Assembly (NCBI RefSeq): GCF_030272615.1
Contig: NC_081414.1
Location: 310,509,664 to 310,573,663, forward strand
Reading direction: 5' to 3'
Length of the DNA stretch: 64,000 bases
From: Cryptomeria japonica
Lineage: Eukaryota; Streptophyta; Pinopsida; Cupressales; Cupressaceae
Shown here: positions 44,267-55,592 of the stretch, piece after piece
How positions within the stretch are numbered: position 1 is the stretch's first letter
How the letters are laid out: each line of letters starts with the position of its first letter
Made by a program: the position numbers and the translations under genes
Notes under the pieces: generated by a model
Databases searched by the model: none
Told to the model about the DNA's origin: nothing
The model's input: only the letters and a program-made list of their open reading frames with translations

Positions 44267-45774
44267 CTACTCAGCCTGCAACTGCCACTCCCGAGAACTC
44301 CTCACTCGAAACATTGCTTCCATCAATTCCTGATGCTTCGCCTCCAACTCGGCTGCCAGGGTAGCAACTCTCGATTCTGCTGAGGCTCTCTCATTTGATT
44401 GCACTGTCAACTCTGCCTTCACGGCACTCAATTCTCCTCTCACGGTGGCAAGGATCTCATCTGTACTCCTAGCATGGGTGCGCTGCTGCTCTAACTCTGT
44501 CTCCAATGCAGGGATGCGAGTGGCCAACTCCTCCTAAGCCCTATCCGCCCTGAGCCGAGTCTCTCAAAGCTCGAGATACCTATCTCGTAAAGCCTACTCA
44601 ATCCATCTGCTCGGTACACTTGCCAACGATACTGTCTGAGTGGTGGGGGTCTCCTGCGGCGGTACTGGCTGCTCGATCTGTGAAAGCCTGAAGGTGCTAT
44701 CTTCCTCTGAATCATTTGACCCCTCACTTTCCTCCTCACTAGTGCCATGTCGTCCTGAATCCGTGTCATTGGCCGACACCACTACGTGGGCCTGTCTCCT
44801 CCTCTTCCTGCTAGTCTGTCCCTCAGCGGTAGTCAAAATATCCAGCTCTGACCAATAAAATATAGCTAGCTTAAGGGAGTCGATGCTATCCCACGGCTGC
44901 CATCCTCTACGGTGTGGTGGCACCTGCACCCGCACAGATTCTAAAAATAATCCGATAGCGTGATGTGACATATAAAATACTTTATGTTTCAGCATCATAC
45001 AGTCATGGGCTCTGTCTGACAGTAGACTGGCCCAATCATACACCGTGCCCTTTCTGAGTCCTGCCATCAATGCGATCATAGGTACTATCGCGTCCGACGC
45101 TCTGCTGGCGCCAGTCAGCCTGCTCTGTACTACATCAAGTAAACATTGGCAGATGCCAGATTTTAAAAATGTCTTCTTCAGATCTCTTCCCTTCGGATCT
45201 AAGATGCGACTCCATTCTTCTGTAGTCAAGTTGTCCCTACACATTTCTTTTAATAGCTGGGTTCTTCTTTCCTCGGACAACTTTGTTACCTTTTTGTCAA
45301 TCTTTTTACCCTTGTCAGGAATGCCAAATACTCTCTCAAAATCATCAGAGTTAAGTGAAACAATGATGTCAGTGTGCTGGAAATTGAATGACGATGTGCG
45401 AAGTTCAGGATCATATTTTTTAATCATTTGTCGTAGGCAGGGTTCGAATTCCTTAATGTTAAAATGGGCATCTGAATAGCATCATGGACCCTAGCTTTTG
45501 CTAATTCAATTTTTACCTCGATATCTGACGGGCTCGTGGCATTTTCCCACCATTGCCTGCACACCGTTCCAGCCAAACCCTTGAATAGAATTGTATCTGC
45601 GGTGACCTGCGTAACTCTTCCCTTTCCTGCATCCTGTGCAATTGCTTTGCCCTTGTCTTGGTCGCCCATTGCTACAGCAAGTTTCTTTTTGGCTTCCTTC
45701 TTGGTTTGCTCTTCTCTTTCTTGCAATTGCTTCCTCCAGTCTAGCTTTTTCAATCCCCTAGGTTCAGTCGCCAT
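44267..45774 (-). pseudogene. Extra ORF of element C between pol and 3' LTR (unknown protein)
   Basis: The first part (45774-45424) starts 'MATEPRGLKKLDWRKQLQ' with a Lys/Glu-rich region and ends at a TGA that overlaps the next ATG (ATGA at 45427-45424). The second part (45427-44594) is the conserved globular domain with 'KKYDPELRTSS', 'LNSDDFERVFGIP', 'KGTVYDWASLLS' and 'KVFYMSHHAIGLFLESV'. After stops near 44590 and 44540 it ends in a coiled coil (44527-44267, 'LSAVKAELTVQSNERASAE'). The landmark motifs line up in order with those in the 9974-13195 ORF, including the final coiled-coil region. Function unknown. The ATGA overlap could be a simple one-base frameshift or a start/stop overlap. 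Confidence 0.75.
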
Positions 45775-45939
45775 TAATCAAAATAAAATAAAAATTCCTT
45801 GTCTGCGGTTCGATTTGTAATTGTTTCGAGCCTTAACTGTCTTTCATTTTGTACGGATTTGCCTTGCTAATGTGGTACGGCTGATTTGATTGTACAGCTA
45901 TCACCCAACAATTTTCTAACTGGCAAGTAGCTGATTTGT

Positions 45940-46390
45940 CCGTATGGACGTCTTTATAACCCGACAATTTTCTAACTTGGCAATTTCCTGAGTATTCATG
46001 CCATATAAAACACTTAATGACAAAAAAATAACTTTAACTTTTTTCTGTACGTCCCTTTTTTTTCTTTTTTTCTTTTTACTCAATTTCGTACATCCATACG
46101 GCCTTTTCCGTACGACCGTAAGGATTTTATTTTATTTTTAAAAAAAAATTAAAAAAAAAAAACTCAATTCCATGCGTCCGTATGGACTTTTTAGTATGAC
46201 CGTACGGATTTTTTTTAATTTTTTTTTTTTTTTTTAAAAAAAAAATCGTACCGTACGGCCGTATGAACCTACTATACTGTTATTTCCGTACGACAGCATT
46301 TTATATTTTTTAATTTTCCATTTTTTTTCCTATGGCACCGTACGGGGTCATACGGATCTACCGTACGGTCATTTCCATACGACCGCACTT
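45940..46390 (+). repeat. A/T homopolymer tracts interspersed with CCGTACGG palindromes
   Basis: Between pol and the extra ORF lie long T-runs and A-runs (about 46050-46240) and at least ten variants of the self-complementary words ccgtacgg and ccgtacgaccgtacgg. Non-coding. Confidence 0.8.
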
Positions 46391-46679
46391 ACCTGTCCGC
46401 CTGGGTGGACCTCGTCTCTTGCCTCCGTTGGTGATAGATTTTCAACTTGGAGCCATTTACAGCATCAAGCACCTCCATCCCATCCATCGTCCACAACTTG
46501 GTGGCTCCGTTCGCACCAACTTGGCAAATCTTAAAGGGACCTAGCCATTTTACCCTGAACTTGCCTAGCTTAATTTCATTTCGACCATTAAACTTCAATA
46601 CCAATTGCCCCGGGGTGAACTGCATCCTTCTTAAATGTTTGTCGTGCCAGGCTTTCCGTCGTTGCTGAGTTGTCTCCAT
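46389..46679 (-). pseudogene. Element C integrase C-terminal (chromodomain-like) tail
   Basis: 'FTPGQLVLKFNGRNEIKLG' then 'KFRVKWLGPFKI' and 'LDAVNGSKLKIYH' form the beta-barrel tail that follows the integrase core in Gypsy polyproteins. It is separated from the main pol frame by one TAG (about 46686) in the same direction, so it is probably part of pol with a stop. Confidence 0.8.
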
Positions 46680-46685
46680 CGCCCA

Positions 46686-48731
46686 CTATGCCATCGTCCG
46701 TCTTTCATCCAACTTATTCAGGGCGTATAGTCTCTCCCGGAGGCTTTCCATGTCACCTAACCTGTTGTCAATGGCAATTCTGAGACTTGGCACCATGAAT
46801 TCCACTTGCACCACAGCCTCCTGGCCGTACATTAATTGGAATGGTGTCTGCCTAGTGGTTACCTTGTAAGTTGTTCGGTACGCCCAAACTACCGACGGTA
46901 GACGCTCCTCCCAGTCTTCCTTCTCAACCCCGCAGGACTTATAAATTATTGACACCATGATTTTGTTGGTCGCCTCAGCTTGGCCGTTTGCTCGAGGATA
47001 GTATGGACTTGATAGAGAATGGAAAATTTTGAATTCGGTTGTCAACAGCCGGATAATGTGGTTTACGAAGTGCCCTCCTCTATCACTTGTCAACTGTATA
47101 GGTATTCCGTACCGGGTGATAATCTGTTCATAAATGAATCTCGCCGTACTAACGGCGGAGTTGTCTGCCAAGGCCCTCGCTTCGACCCATTTGGTCAAGT
47201 ATTCAGTCACCACGACAATGTATCTACATCGTCGGGCCCGGCTTGGTTTCAACGGACCAATGAAGTCTAACCCCCATCTTTCGAACAACTCTTCAGCATT
47301 CGACGAGTTGAGTGGCATAAAATCCCTCTTTAACGATCGTCCAGTGCATTGACATGTATCACAACTTGTCACCCATTCTCTGGCGTCATTATGCACTGTC
47401 GGCCACCATAAGCCTACTAGTAAGACTTTCCTTGCCGTCGTGTCCGGTCCCATGTGTCCTCCTACGACCCCTTCATGTGCTTCTCTCAGGACTCTTGGGA
47501 TTTCCTCTTCCAAGACGCATTGTCGTAGGATCTGATCAAGTCCCATCTTGTAGAGAAGGCCATTTATAAGTTGGAACGTTCTGCTTCTTAGTACAAGTTT
47601 TCGTCTTTCGCCTGACGACATTTCCTTGGGAAATTTTGAAGTTGACAGGTATTCGCCCACACTCGTGTACCAAGCAGGAAGGACGGCAATGCGGAAGAAA
47701 TGGGCGTCCGGAAAATCCTCGTTAACACCTTCGGCCGGCTCTCCAGACTTGATCCGTGATAGCTGGTCGGCGATGACATGGCTCTTGCCAAGTCTGACAA
47801 TGATATTGAATGTAAATTTTTGTAACAACAACAGCCATCGGCTAATTTGCCCTTGGATGATTGGCTTGTTCACCAAGTACATCAACGCCTGGTGATCCAC
47901 ATAAAATGTGAATGGTGTCGCCAATAGGTAATGTCGGAATTTCTGGACGGAGTATACCATCCCGAGGGCTTCTCTCTCCGTCGTGTTGTAATTCTTCTCT
48001 GCTTTTGACAAGAGTCGGCTTGCAAAATACACTAGGTGGTCCAGCCCGTGGCTGCCAACCTGCACCAATGTGGCCCCTATGGCAAAGTTGGATGCGTCGA
48101 CATGTACATGGAACTCTTTGTCCCAGTTTGGATATGTTAGGATTGGTGCACCTACCAACCGTGGCTTTAACTCCTGGAAAGCCTCTTCTTGGGCCGTCCC
48201 CCAGATGTACAGCTCCCCCCTTCGTGTCAGCATATCAAGTGGGTATGATACTTGGGCAAAGTTCTTAATAAACCACCTATAATACCCAATGTGTCCAAGA
48301 AATGACTTGACGCCAGTGACATCATCGGGCGCCTCCATCTCCACAATGACCCGTACCTTGTCAGGGTCAGTCTTCAATCCGGCCTTGCAGAAGATGTACC
48401 CTAGTAACTTGCCTTGAGGCACCATAAATCTGCATTTCTTGGGATTTAGGGCGAGGCGGGCTCGTCGGTATCTTTCCATGCATTCGCCAAGTGCGGCGAG
48501 ATGTGCCTCTTCCGTGCTGTAAATGGACCAGTCGTCCAAGAATGCTTTGAAGTTTCCTACGGACATTTTGTCGAAAATATGGAGGATTATCCATTGGAAG
48601 GTAGCTGGCACGTTGCACAACCCAAATGGCATCCGGTTGTATGCATAGACGCCATCTTCTACGACAAAGGTGGTCTTCAATTTGTCCTCCTCTGCAATGG
48701 AAATTTGATTATATCCCGAGAATCCATCCAT
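46686..48731 (-). pseudogene. Element C pol: RT palm, RNase H and integrase
   Basis: 681-codon frame. The RT catalytic region has 'MDGFSGYNQI', 'YNRMPFGLCNVPATFQ' and the active-site motif 'AFLDDW' (F-x-DD form). RNase H starts 'HVHVDASNFAIGATL' and has 'TEREALGM', 'YVDHQAL' and 'IADQLSR'. Integrase has the HHCC zinc finger ending 'CDTCQ', then Asp in 'LDFIGP', Asp in 'TSDRGGHF' and Glu in 'NGQAEATNK', so the DDE triad is present. It overlaps the upstream pol frame at 48677-48731 with a one-base shift just before 'MDGFSGYNQ'. Antisense frames on the plus strand are shadows. Confidence 0.92.
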
Positions 48732-49717
48732 AAATGAATAAATTCATGGCCCCCTACTTCCTCGAGGATGGTGTCTATGAATGGTATGGGAAATGGATCT
48801 TTAATTGTGACAGCATTCAAACACCTGAAGTCTACACAGATTCTTATCTGATCGGCCTCCTTTTTCAAGGATATCACAATGGGTGATACCCAATCGCTGG
48901 TCTGGACCTTGAAGATGATTCCTGCTTCGAGCATGTGGTCAATTTCGTCATTTACCCTAGCGGCATAATTTTTGTTCATCCTATATGGCCGCTTCCGTAC
49001 AGGCACGGCTCCGGCAACTAGAGGGATCTGGTGTACACAAAGTTCTTGTGGTACCCCTTTGAGGTCTTTATACGTCCAGGCAAACACATCCTTGTATTCT
49101 GTGAAAATTTTGAACACCGCTGTCTTCAAGACCGGATTCCAGTCGTCGCCAACCAGAATATTTTTCTGTTCTGAAGTTTCTCCAAGGTTTGTAATTTTAA
49201 GTGCGGATTCCTCGTACCTTATGGGCTTACTCTTGTCGAACTGGTGTGCTGGTGCGTCATCCACAAGGGCATCCCCTTCCTTGTATTGTCCGTACTCTGG
49301 TGGGAACTCGTTCTCGTCAAGTTCTTCTTCGATCTCCAGCACATTGCACCCGTACAATAATTCATAGTCTTCCATTTGCCAATGGAAGAGCCCTCTCAAA
49401 GAATCCGTCTCGTCCTCAGAACAGGCTTGAATTCCTAAGATGCCTTCGTCATCTGGTTCCCTGCCATCCTTCCCTTCGTTCATACCGTCGTCCCCGTCGG
49501 ACTTTGACTCTGATGCCAACTCTTCACTGACCAATTGGGTTTTGAGGTCGATGATATATCTTCTGCCGGCCTTTTCCATGGACAAGGTGTTCTTTTTCCA
49601 ATTGTGGTTTGCTTTTGCCGCCACCAGCCAGCCTCTGCCAAGGATGGCATCATATCCCTTCTTCTTCAATGGGATGACCACAAAGTTCAAGACGAACGGC
49701 TGTGTTCCAATCGTCAC
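48677..49717 (-). pseudogene. Element C pol: protease end and RT fingers
   Basis: Begins 4 nt after the in-frame stop of the preceding frame and is its continuation. It has 'GRGWLVAAKANHNWKKNTL', an acidic linker and 'GDDWNPVLKTAVFKIF'. The RT N-terminus follows ('MLEAGIIFKVQTSDWVSPIV', 'RICVDFRCLN', 'DPFPIPFIDTILEEVGG') and then runs out of frame at about 48725. Confidence 0.88.
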
Positions 49718-49720
49718 TGG

Positions 49721-50806
49721 CTACGCCATGAGTGTGCCAAGCGGTGTGATGTCGTGTTGGTCTGCTCCCAATAAATTAAAGGTGGACGGCCAAAGAGTAG
49801 GTTTGCCCAATTTTTTCCATGTTTCCTCTGGCAAGACATTTACTCCCGACCCGCCGTCGACAATGGTGTTGGTCAAGATGGTGCCCAGTATACCCATTTC
49901 CACCACTGCTGGGTGTCTACCATTGTTGATCATCAAGGCTAATGGGTCTGCCGCCGTCTCGCCAAGGTTGTCCCTTCCATGTGTTGGTCGGCCGATTTGG
50001 GTTATCAGTATGGATTGCAGAAGTGCCATCTGCAAGTGTGGCATACTTTCCAGGAGATCCTTCATTTTGACGGGTATCTCGACCTGTAGCAGTTGGTTTA
50101 TAATATTTGTTTCTTCTTTAGAGCGAGAAGTACCTGCAAGCCCGTGTGCGTCCTTGTTCGTCGACATCTCCTTCTCCAGTTCTGCTTGTGCCTCCAGTGC
50201 CTTTCGTTTTTCCGTACGAGGATCTAGGTAAGTGGCCGCTTTCGTCTTGGATCTTGTTATGGCGAGCACATCCTCCGTTTCTACATTCAACAAATTCACT
50301 CCAAATTTCGGACAGTTGCCATCGTCATGGTCCCCCGGACCGCACCACTTGCAAAGTTTTTGTGGCACTTCCTCTGCCGTACAGTCCCTGGCAAAATGCC
50401 CCCATTGGTTGCAAGTCCGACATTGTATCATCGGCCGCCCTTTAGCGTCGTATTGGATTCGGCTTCTATTATTAGTATTATTATTATTGCCTCTTCCTCC
50501 TCGCCTGTTGTTCTGATAGCCACCAGACGACACGTTGTTGATCGCAGGCTGGGACGTGCCGACTGGTGCAAACAGTTCCGTAAAGAGAACCTGTTGGTTA
50601 CGGGTCCTCATATTGTACGGACACTCCTTGGTAAGGTGTCCGGCAATCTGACAAATATCACAAAATGCTTTCTTCGGACAAGACCCCTTGGTGTGTCCGT
50701 CGTTGCGGTTGTCCGTGCACCATAAATCCCCTTCGTCGGCTTTGCTTGTGCTTCCTTTGGTCGCCTTCATCTCTCTCATCATTCCATATCTTTCTGGAGA
50801 GCCCAT
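49721..50806 (-). pseudogene. Element C gag zinc knuckles and aspartic protease
   Basis: Knuckle 1 is damaged (second Cys replaced: C-T-D-N...H...C). The other three are intact: C-D-I-C...H...C, C-R-T-C...H...C and C-K-W-C...H...C. The protease loop is 'IVDGGSGVNVLPEETWKKL'. The frame ends at one TAG (49721-49723) that separates it from the RT frame. Confidence 0.9.
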
Positions 50807-50901
50807 ACCTTCCGATTAGACTCATCATCACTGCTACTGCTTTTGTCAGAAGAGGAATCGTCATTTGACGAGGATTTCTTTTTCTTTTTCTTGGACGTCT
50901 T

Positions 50902-51838
50902 CTACTCGCTTTCTAAATCCATTGCCCTATTATAGGCGTTGATATATGAAGAGGGAGGTATGATCTTCATTTTCCGTCTAAGAGACGTCTTCAGACCTTC
51001 CACGAACCACCGTTTTTTTGATTCGTCTGCGCACTGGTTTTCCATTTTTCCTAGCAGCTCTTTGAGCCGCCGGCTGTAGGTTCGAACTGTCTCGTTCTTC
51101 CTCTGTTTCGTGCCGTAAATTTCGGCTACGATCTCATTATCGTCTCTTAGGAGACAAAACTCCGCTTGAAATTCCTTCTTCAAGTCAGGCCATGTGCTAA
51201 TTTTAGCCTTCTCCGTATCGGAGAACCAGTCGATGGCCACGCCCCTTAGGGTTGCGGGAAACTGTGTTACCCACTCGTCCTGATCGGTAACACCATTCGC
51301 TCCCCAAATTGTTTCACAAGTGCGACAATGGCGGACAAGGTCTTCTTTCCCGTCCCCATGGAACTTTGGAAGTTTTTGTTTTTGCGCCATGCCTTGTCTT
51401 TTTACTATTGGTGGCTGCTGTCCTACTCCGAATGGGTTAGATCCTATAAGAGGTGCTTGATCGTCGTGCCCCAATGTCCCTCTGACACTCCTGGCAGCCC
51501 CGGTGTCTTCTCCCTCCCTTGCCTCCTCCCCACTCCGTGGAGTTTCCCTAGCCTCTGGTGTGCGTGACAAGTCCCTCAAGTCCCTCAACTGAGTTTTAGT
51601 AGACTCTATCCTACAGCGGGTTTCCGCAAGTAACTCCTCCCGACTCCGTGGGTGGCCGTCGGCCTCACCGTCCCCTTCGGAGCGTTCCTCCTCCCTTCGC
51701 TTATACCTCTGTCGCCTTTCCGCTTGCTATTCAAGGATCAAGGCATGTCGGGCTACTGCACGTTCATCTATATACTCTTGCTTATTTTTGTCTTTATTCA
51801 ATGTATTGGGCATTAATTCCCGTACGGCTTTATATATA
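50902..51838 (-). pseudogene. Element C gag, capsid-like core
   Basis: An open frame at 51588-50902 contains 'LPKFHGDGKEDLVRHCRTC', 'DEWVTQFPATLRGVAIDWF' and 'KRWFVEGLKTSLRRKMK', collinear with element A. A charged Arg/Glu-rich spacer precedes it (51838-51588, with stops). It ends in a Lys/Ser/Asp-rich linker with stops before the knuckles. Confidence 0.88.
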
Positions 51839-52021
51839 ACAACGACATATAAAAAGTAGAACACTTTTATTCATTCATCCTGTGGGATACAAGTCTATGT
51901 CAACAATATGACATAATTATTACAATGAGTGTTCTTTATTCCGCCTCGTACGGCTCAAGGTTCAAGTGTCCCGTCGCATGCCATCCTGTTGCACTTCCCA
52001 ACGACGGTTGATTTCTTCATA

Positions 52022-52330
52022 CTATAGGAGGGTCTGTTGGCATCGTTCTTCGCAAGCAATTTCCTCCAGGTGAGCCCGTTGTGCGAGTGAAGCTTGTGCG
52101 AGCAATCGGGGGAGGTGGTTCATCAACTGATTCACCGCAGGGCTAACTTCCAGTGCAGTCCACACGGCACTTGTTGGAACTTCCGCCTCCGTGGCCTCTC
52201 TTCGGACGTAGGTTTCGATGGCCACTTGAAGCAAGATTGAAAATTCCCTCATTGTAGTATCTTCTCTGTCGTAGAGCTCTGTTTGTGCATCGTCCGCCTC
52301 AGGGTTAATCTCGCTCATGGGTAGGCCCAT
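52022..52330 (-). pseudogene. Element C gag N-terminal segment
   Basis: 102 codons from 'MGLPMSEINPEAD' to a TAG; 'VSPAVNQLMNHLPRLLAQA' matches element A's degraded copy. Separated from the capsid core by stops at 52022-51838 and a frame change, so gag is not translatable in one piece. Confidence 0.75.
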
Positions 52331-52364
52331 CGTGTCCGTACGCCATCCGCTCCTTTTCCCGAGT

Positions 52365-52386
52365 CTGTCTAGGCAACGGTGCCAAA
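52365..52386 (-). promoter_or_regulatory. Primer-binding site of element C (Asp-tRNA type)
   Basis: The minus strand TTTGGCACCGTTGCCTAGAC adjoins the 5' LTR. It matches the Asp-tRNA site TGGCGCCGTTGCC with one substitution; this site is characteristic of Athila/Tat Gypsy elements. Confidence 0.75.
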
Positions 52387-52632
52387 TGTTTTGCCAATAA
52401 AGTGTAATTCAATGCATGACAGAATATAAAGAAACTCAGATCTTCATTGATTCATAATAATGTCAATACAATGACAATGACCATACTAACTCCATCTCCA
52501 TGACCAAGGACTCGCTAATATATAAAGGTGACCGGTCAGTTACCCGGTGTCAACTGTCGACAACCAACGGGTTAACTGCCATCATTAACTCTAATTACAT
52601 TAAATGTCTTATTGCTTAATTACCCGACAATA
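52387..52632 (-). repeat. 5' LTR of Gypsy element C
   Basis: 246 bp; ends ATA on the plus strand where the partner has ACA. Differs from the 3' LTR by about eight substitutions plus the 15-bp indel. Confidence 0.9.
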
Positions 52633-52637
52633 ATCAG

Positions 52638-55592
52638 TAACTTCAATCTCCTCGTATATATGTAGCTATTGTGGTCAGGATATTATATTATTATTTATCA
52701 AATAAGCCCATATTTCTAATGAGGCCCCTCTTAATGTCAATGGAGTTGTGCTTAAATGGCAACATTATAGGTTCTCAAGATAGAGATCCATATTTGAATC
52801 CCTAAAGTGACATCTTAAGTTGGAATCCCAGGTAGTATCTCTTCAACTTCAATTGTGGCTTATTAGTTGAATAAAGTTAATTAAGTGGTTCTATGTGGAA
52901 TATGTTGAATTGGAGGAGGTCCCCCTTGTGACCTCCACTAGTGTCAAGCCAGTCTAAATAATCCCTCCTTACTAATAAAAAAAGGCCCCTCTTAACTGCT
53001 CATTATGATGTGATACTCCAAAAATGGTAACCAAAACTCATATCAATTTTTTTAATTTTTTTATTTAATTTGACAGTTAAAGACCAGATTTTTATTATGA
53101 CATTAATTTACAGTTAACTTCAACAGCTTAATCCTCAGCCCTTGTGTTACTTGTTTTCTCAAGAAAATAGTGGGCCTACTAGACACATGGCACAATTGTG
53201 ACCATAATTTAAAAATGCAAACTCTGCAAAAGCTCAGGGAAATACCCAGAAATTACTAGGAAAATTTATCAAAAATTGAAAAATGCATTGATTTTGAAAA
53301 ATATGCTTTAAAAGCATGTGTATTATGGATTTCATTCATATATGGAAATCAAGCCTAGCAAAAGGGAGAATAGATAACAATAATTAATACCGTAGGCATA
53401 GCACAAAATAAAATTATCGTTAACAAGCTATTCTTGTTTGATTTTAATCTTTTTCTTATGGATGCTCAATAGACCATGACAGCAATTTTTACAATTTTCA
53501 TGAATGTCATCAACCAACAGTAATTGACATTTTTTTTAAATGCTGTCATGGGCTATATATATGTCAGTGATAGTTATTTTTAAAAAAATTCAAACAATGA
53601 TAACAAGAAAAGAAAAATTTATTCTGCTCCCATTTTTCCAAATTAGTTCCGACCAATTTTTATATTTAAAATTTTTCCATTGACTTGCTATCCATTTTTA
53701 AGTGTGCATTATTATGTTGTATCATTTATTCATGGCTGTGTTTCTTTTCTTGTGAATAAAAGTGTTAAGAATTGATCAAGCAATGCTTGTTGGGTGCTAG
53801 ATAACTCTCAATACAATTGAGAATACAGTTGAAAACAAAAAAAAAATTGTGAACAACAATTAAGGACTGTATCATGCAAACAGCAAAACAATACAGTAAA
53901 GAAATCTAAAAAGGATATACAAAAAATATTGAAAACTCAACATGCAACCACCCAATCATCCACACCTCAATTCGCACACCTGCAAGTGAAAATTTGGGCT
54001 CAAAAATCATGCCCTAGCTATTAGAGACCAATGAAGAAGTGTTTGTGTCAGCTTCAAGTCAAAAAGATGAGTGAAAATAATGAAATCCCAACCCTTCTTT
54101 TTTATCAGATATTGTTCCATGAGTTTTTTCTAATTTCCAATAAGTTTCTTGCAATTTTTGGCACTTCCAGCAAATTTTGCAGGAGAGAGCACGAGAATTT
54201 TTATGAAAACATGGTGGTGAGTTATTCATGTGAGTATTCACAGGCAGAAATTTCCAACAATTATTCACAAGTCCTGCAAGTACTCGCCAAATTTTTCAGC
54301 TATGATCTTGATTAAGCTTCCCAGGGCCTACTTAACAGATTTTAATTTATTATTTTGTCATAGTTTACCAGACCTGAAAGGAAAATCAACTTGAATTAGA
54401 CCTGTTCTGGTTCCATAAAAATTCAGAATACTTGGAAATTTTCAAGAATTGATTTCACTGCAAGGAAACATTTCAGATGTGAAACCCTTTCCCATTTGAG
54501 TTAATTGAAATTCAAGTCCACAGGATTAATCCCTGCAGACATCTCTAGGGAAAACTCAAGATAACTGAAATAAACTAGCTTTGGGAGTTTCGATGTCTTG
54601 AAGTCTTCTAGCCCCAAGAAGAAGACACATGGCAAGATTCAGTCAGTTTCAGGCCTGGGCTTCTCACACTACTCAAACTTCTTAGACTACTCCGAGGAGA
54701 AACTGCCCTAGTGGACTCAAGATTATTTAGAATCTTACTTAACTAAATTTTAGTTTTGGATTTCACAACTTATTACTCTGAAGATTGGCTTCACTCTAGT
54801 GCAGACAATTGGCACAATTCGATTTATCCAAACCAGAGGAATATCTCAGAATAGTCTAAGCTGTTTTCTCCAAGACCATTCTACTTTGTAGATATGAAAT
54901 CTCTAGAGTCTACTTTAATCAATTTCAGCTCAAGAAGTTCATAAGTTCAACTTTTGGAGAATTGTATCTCTTTTTATGTGGACTCGTGACAATAGGGGAA
55001 TAACTCTAGTGGCTCGATTGTTAGGATTACTTTGGTGAGTTCAACTATTAGGGTTTACAAAAGTAAACTGAGATTAAATGAAACTGAAAACAAACCTCAC
55101 AACAAAAAATGATTCTCAAACAAATTAACTTCCCACAAATGGAATTTGAAGACTTGACAAGGAATACAAGAACAAACAATCTCCTTAGTTCGAATAAAAC
55201 TAGAGAAATTATTAAACATAAAATAAAAGTGATGCAACAAGCAAAGAAGTCGAATAAACTTCCTACCATACATGTATCATCGATGATGTTTGGACTAAGT
55301 ATGGAACTTCTAGAATATCCAATTGGAGACTTCATTAAACAAATTCTCATCAAATATCCATTTACAAAACTACATAGCTTATAATTGTCAAGAGTAAATT
55401 ACTTGGAGACCATTCTCAACCTTGAAAGATTACAAGAAATCTTGACAATTAATTAAGTGGACTTCCCAATATAGTCTATTATTACATGGAATTAAAAAAT
55501 ACATTATTACAACACTTACGGCTGTAGCAAGATTTATGTAGCACTAGACCATTTGGTTCACACATTCTAGATTATTAACGTTAGATAGTGAT
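52638..55592. other. Anonymous sequence, presumed host intron
   Basis: No exon of the ABC gene and no transposon coding motif recognised. The plus-strand frame 55109-55384 (91 codons) has no recognisable features. Confidence 0.45.

Larger units (their letters stand above)
43784..52637 (-). mobile_element. Gypsy element C (Tat/Athila-like), nearly complete, with extra 3' ORF
   Basis: LTRs at 52387-52632 (5') and 43789-44049 (3'). A perfect 5-bp target duplication ATCAG (43784-43788, 52633-52637) flanks them once the right LTR's final CA is read as TA. Order on the minus strand: Asp-tRNA primer site, gag, zinc knuckles, protease, RT, RNase H, integrase, an AT-rich spacer full of CGTACGG words, an extra ORF in sense orientation, polypurine tract, LTR. 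An ORF between pol and the 3' LTR is a known trait of the Tat lineage. LTRs differ by about 8 substitutions plus a 15-bp duplication, so it is younger than element A. Frameshifts and stops in gag, RT and the extra ORF make it non-functional as sequenced. Confidence 0.9.

Noticed and set aside
49440-50231. 263-codon plus-strand ORF
   Set aside because: Antisense shadow of element C protease and gag coding sequence.
55109-55384. 91-codon plus-strand ORF
   Set aside because: No family features; AT-rich region with an overlapping antisense ORF of equal length.
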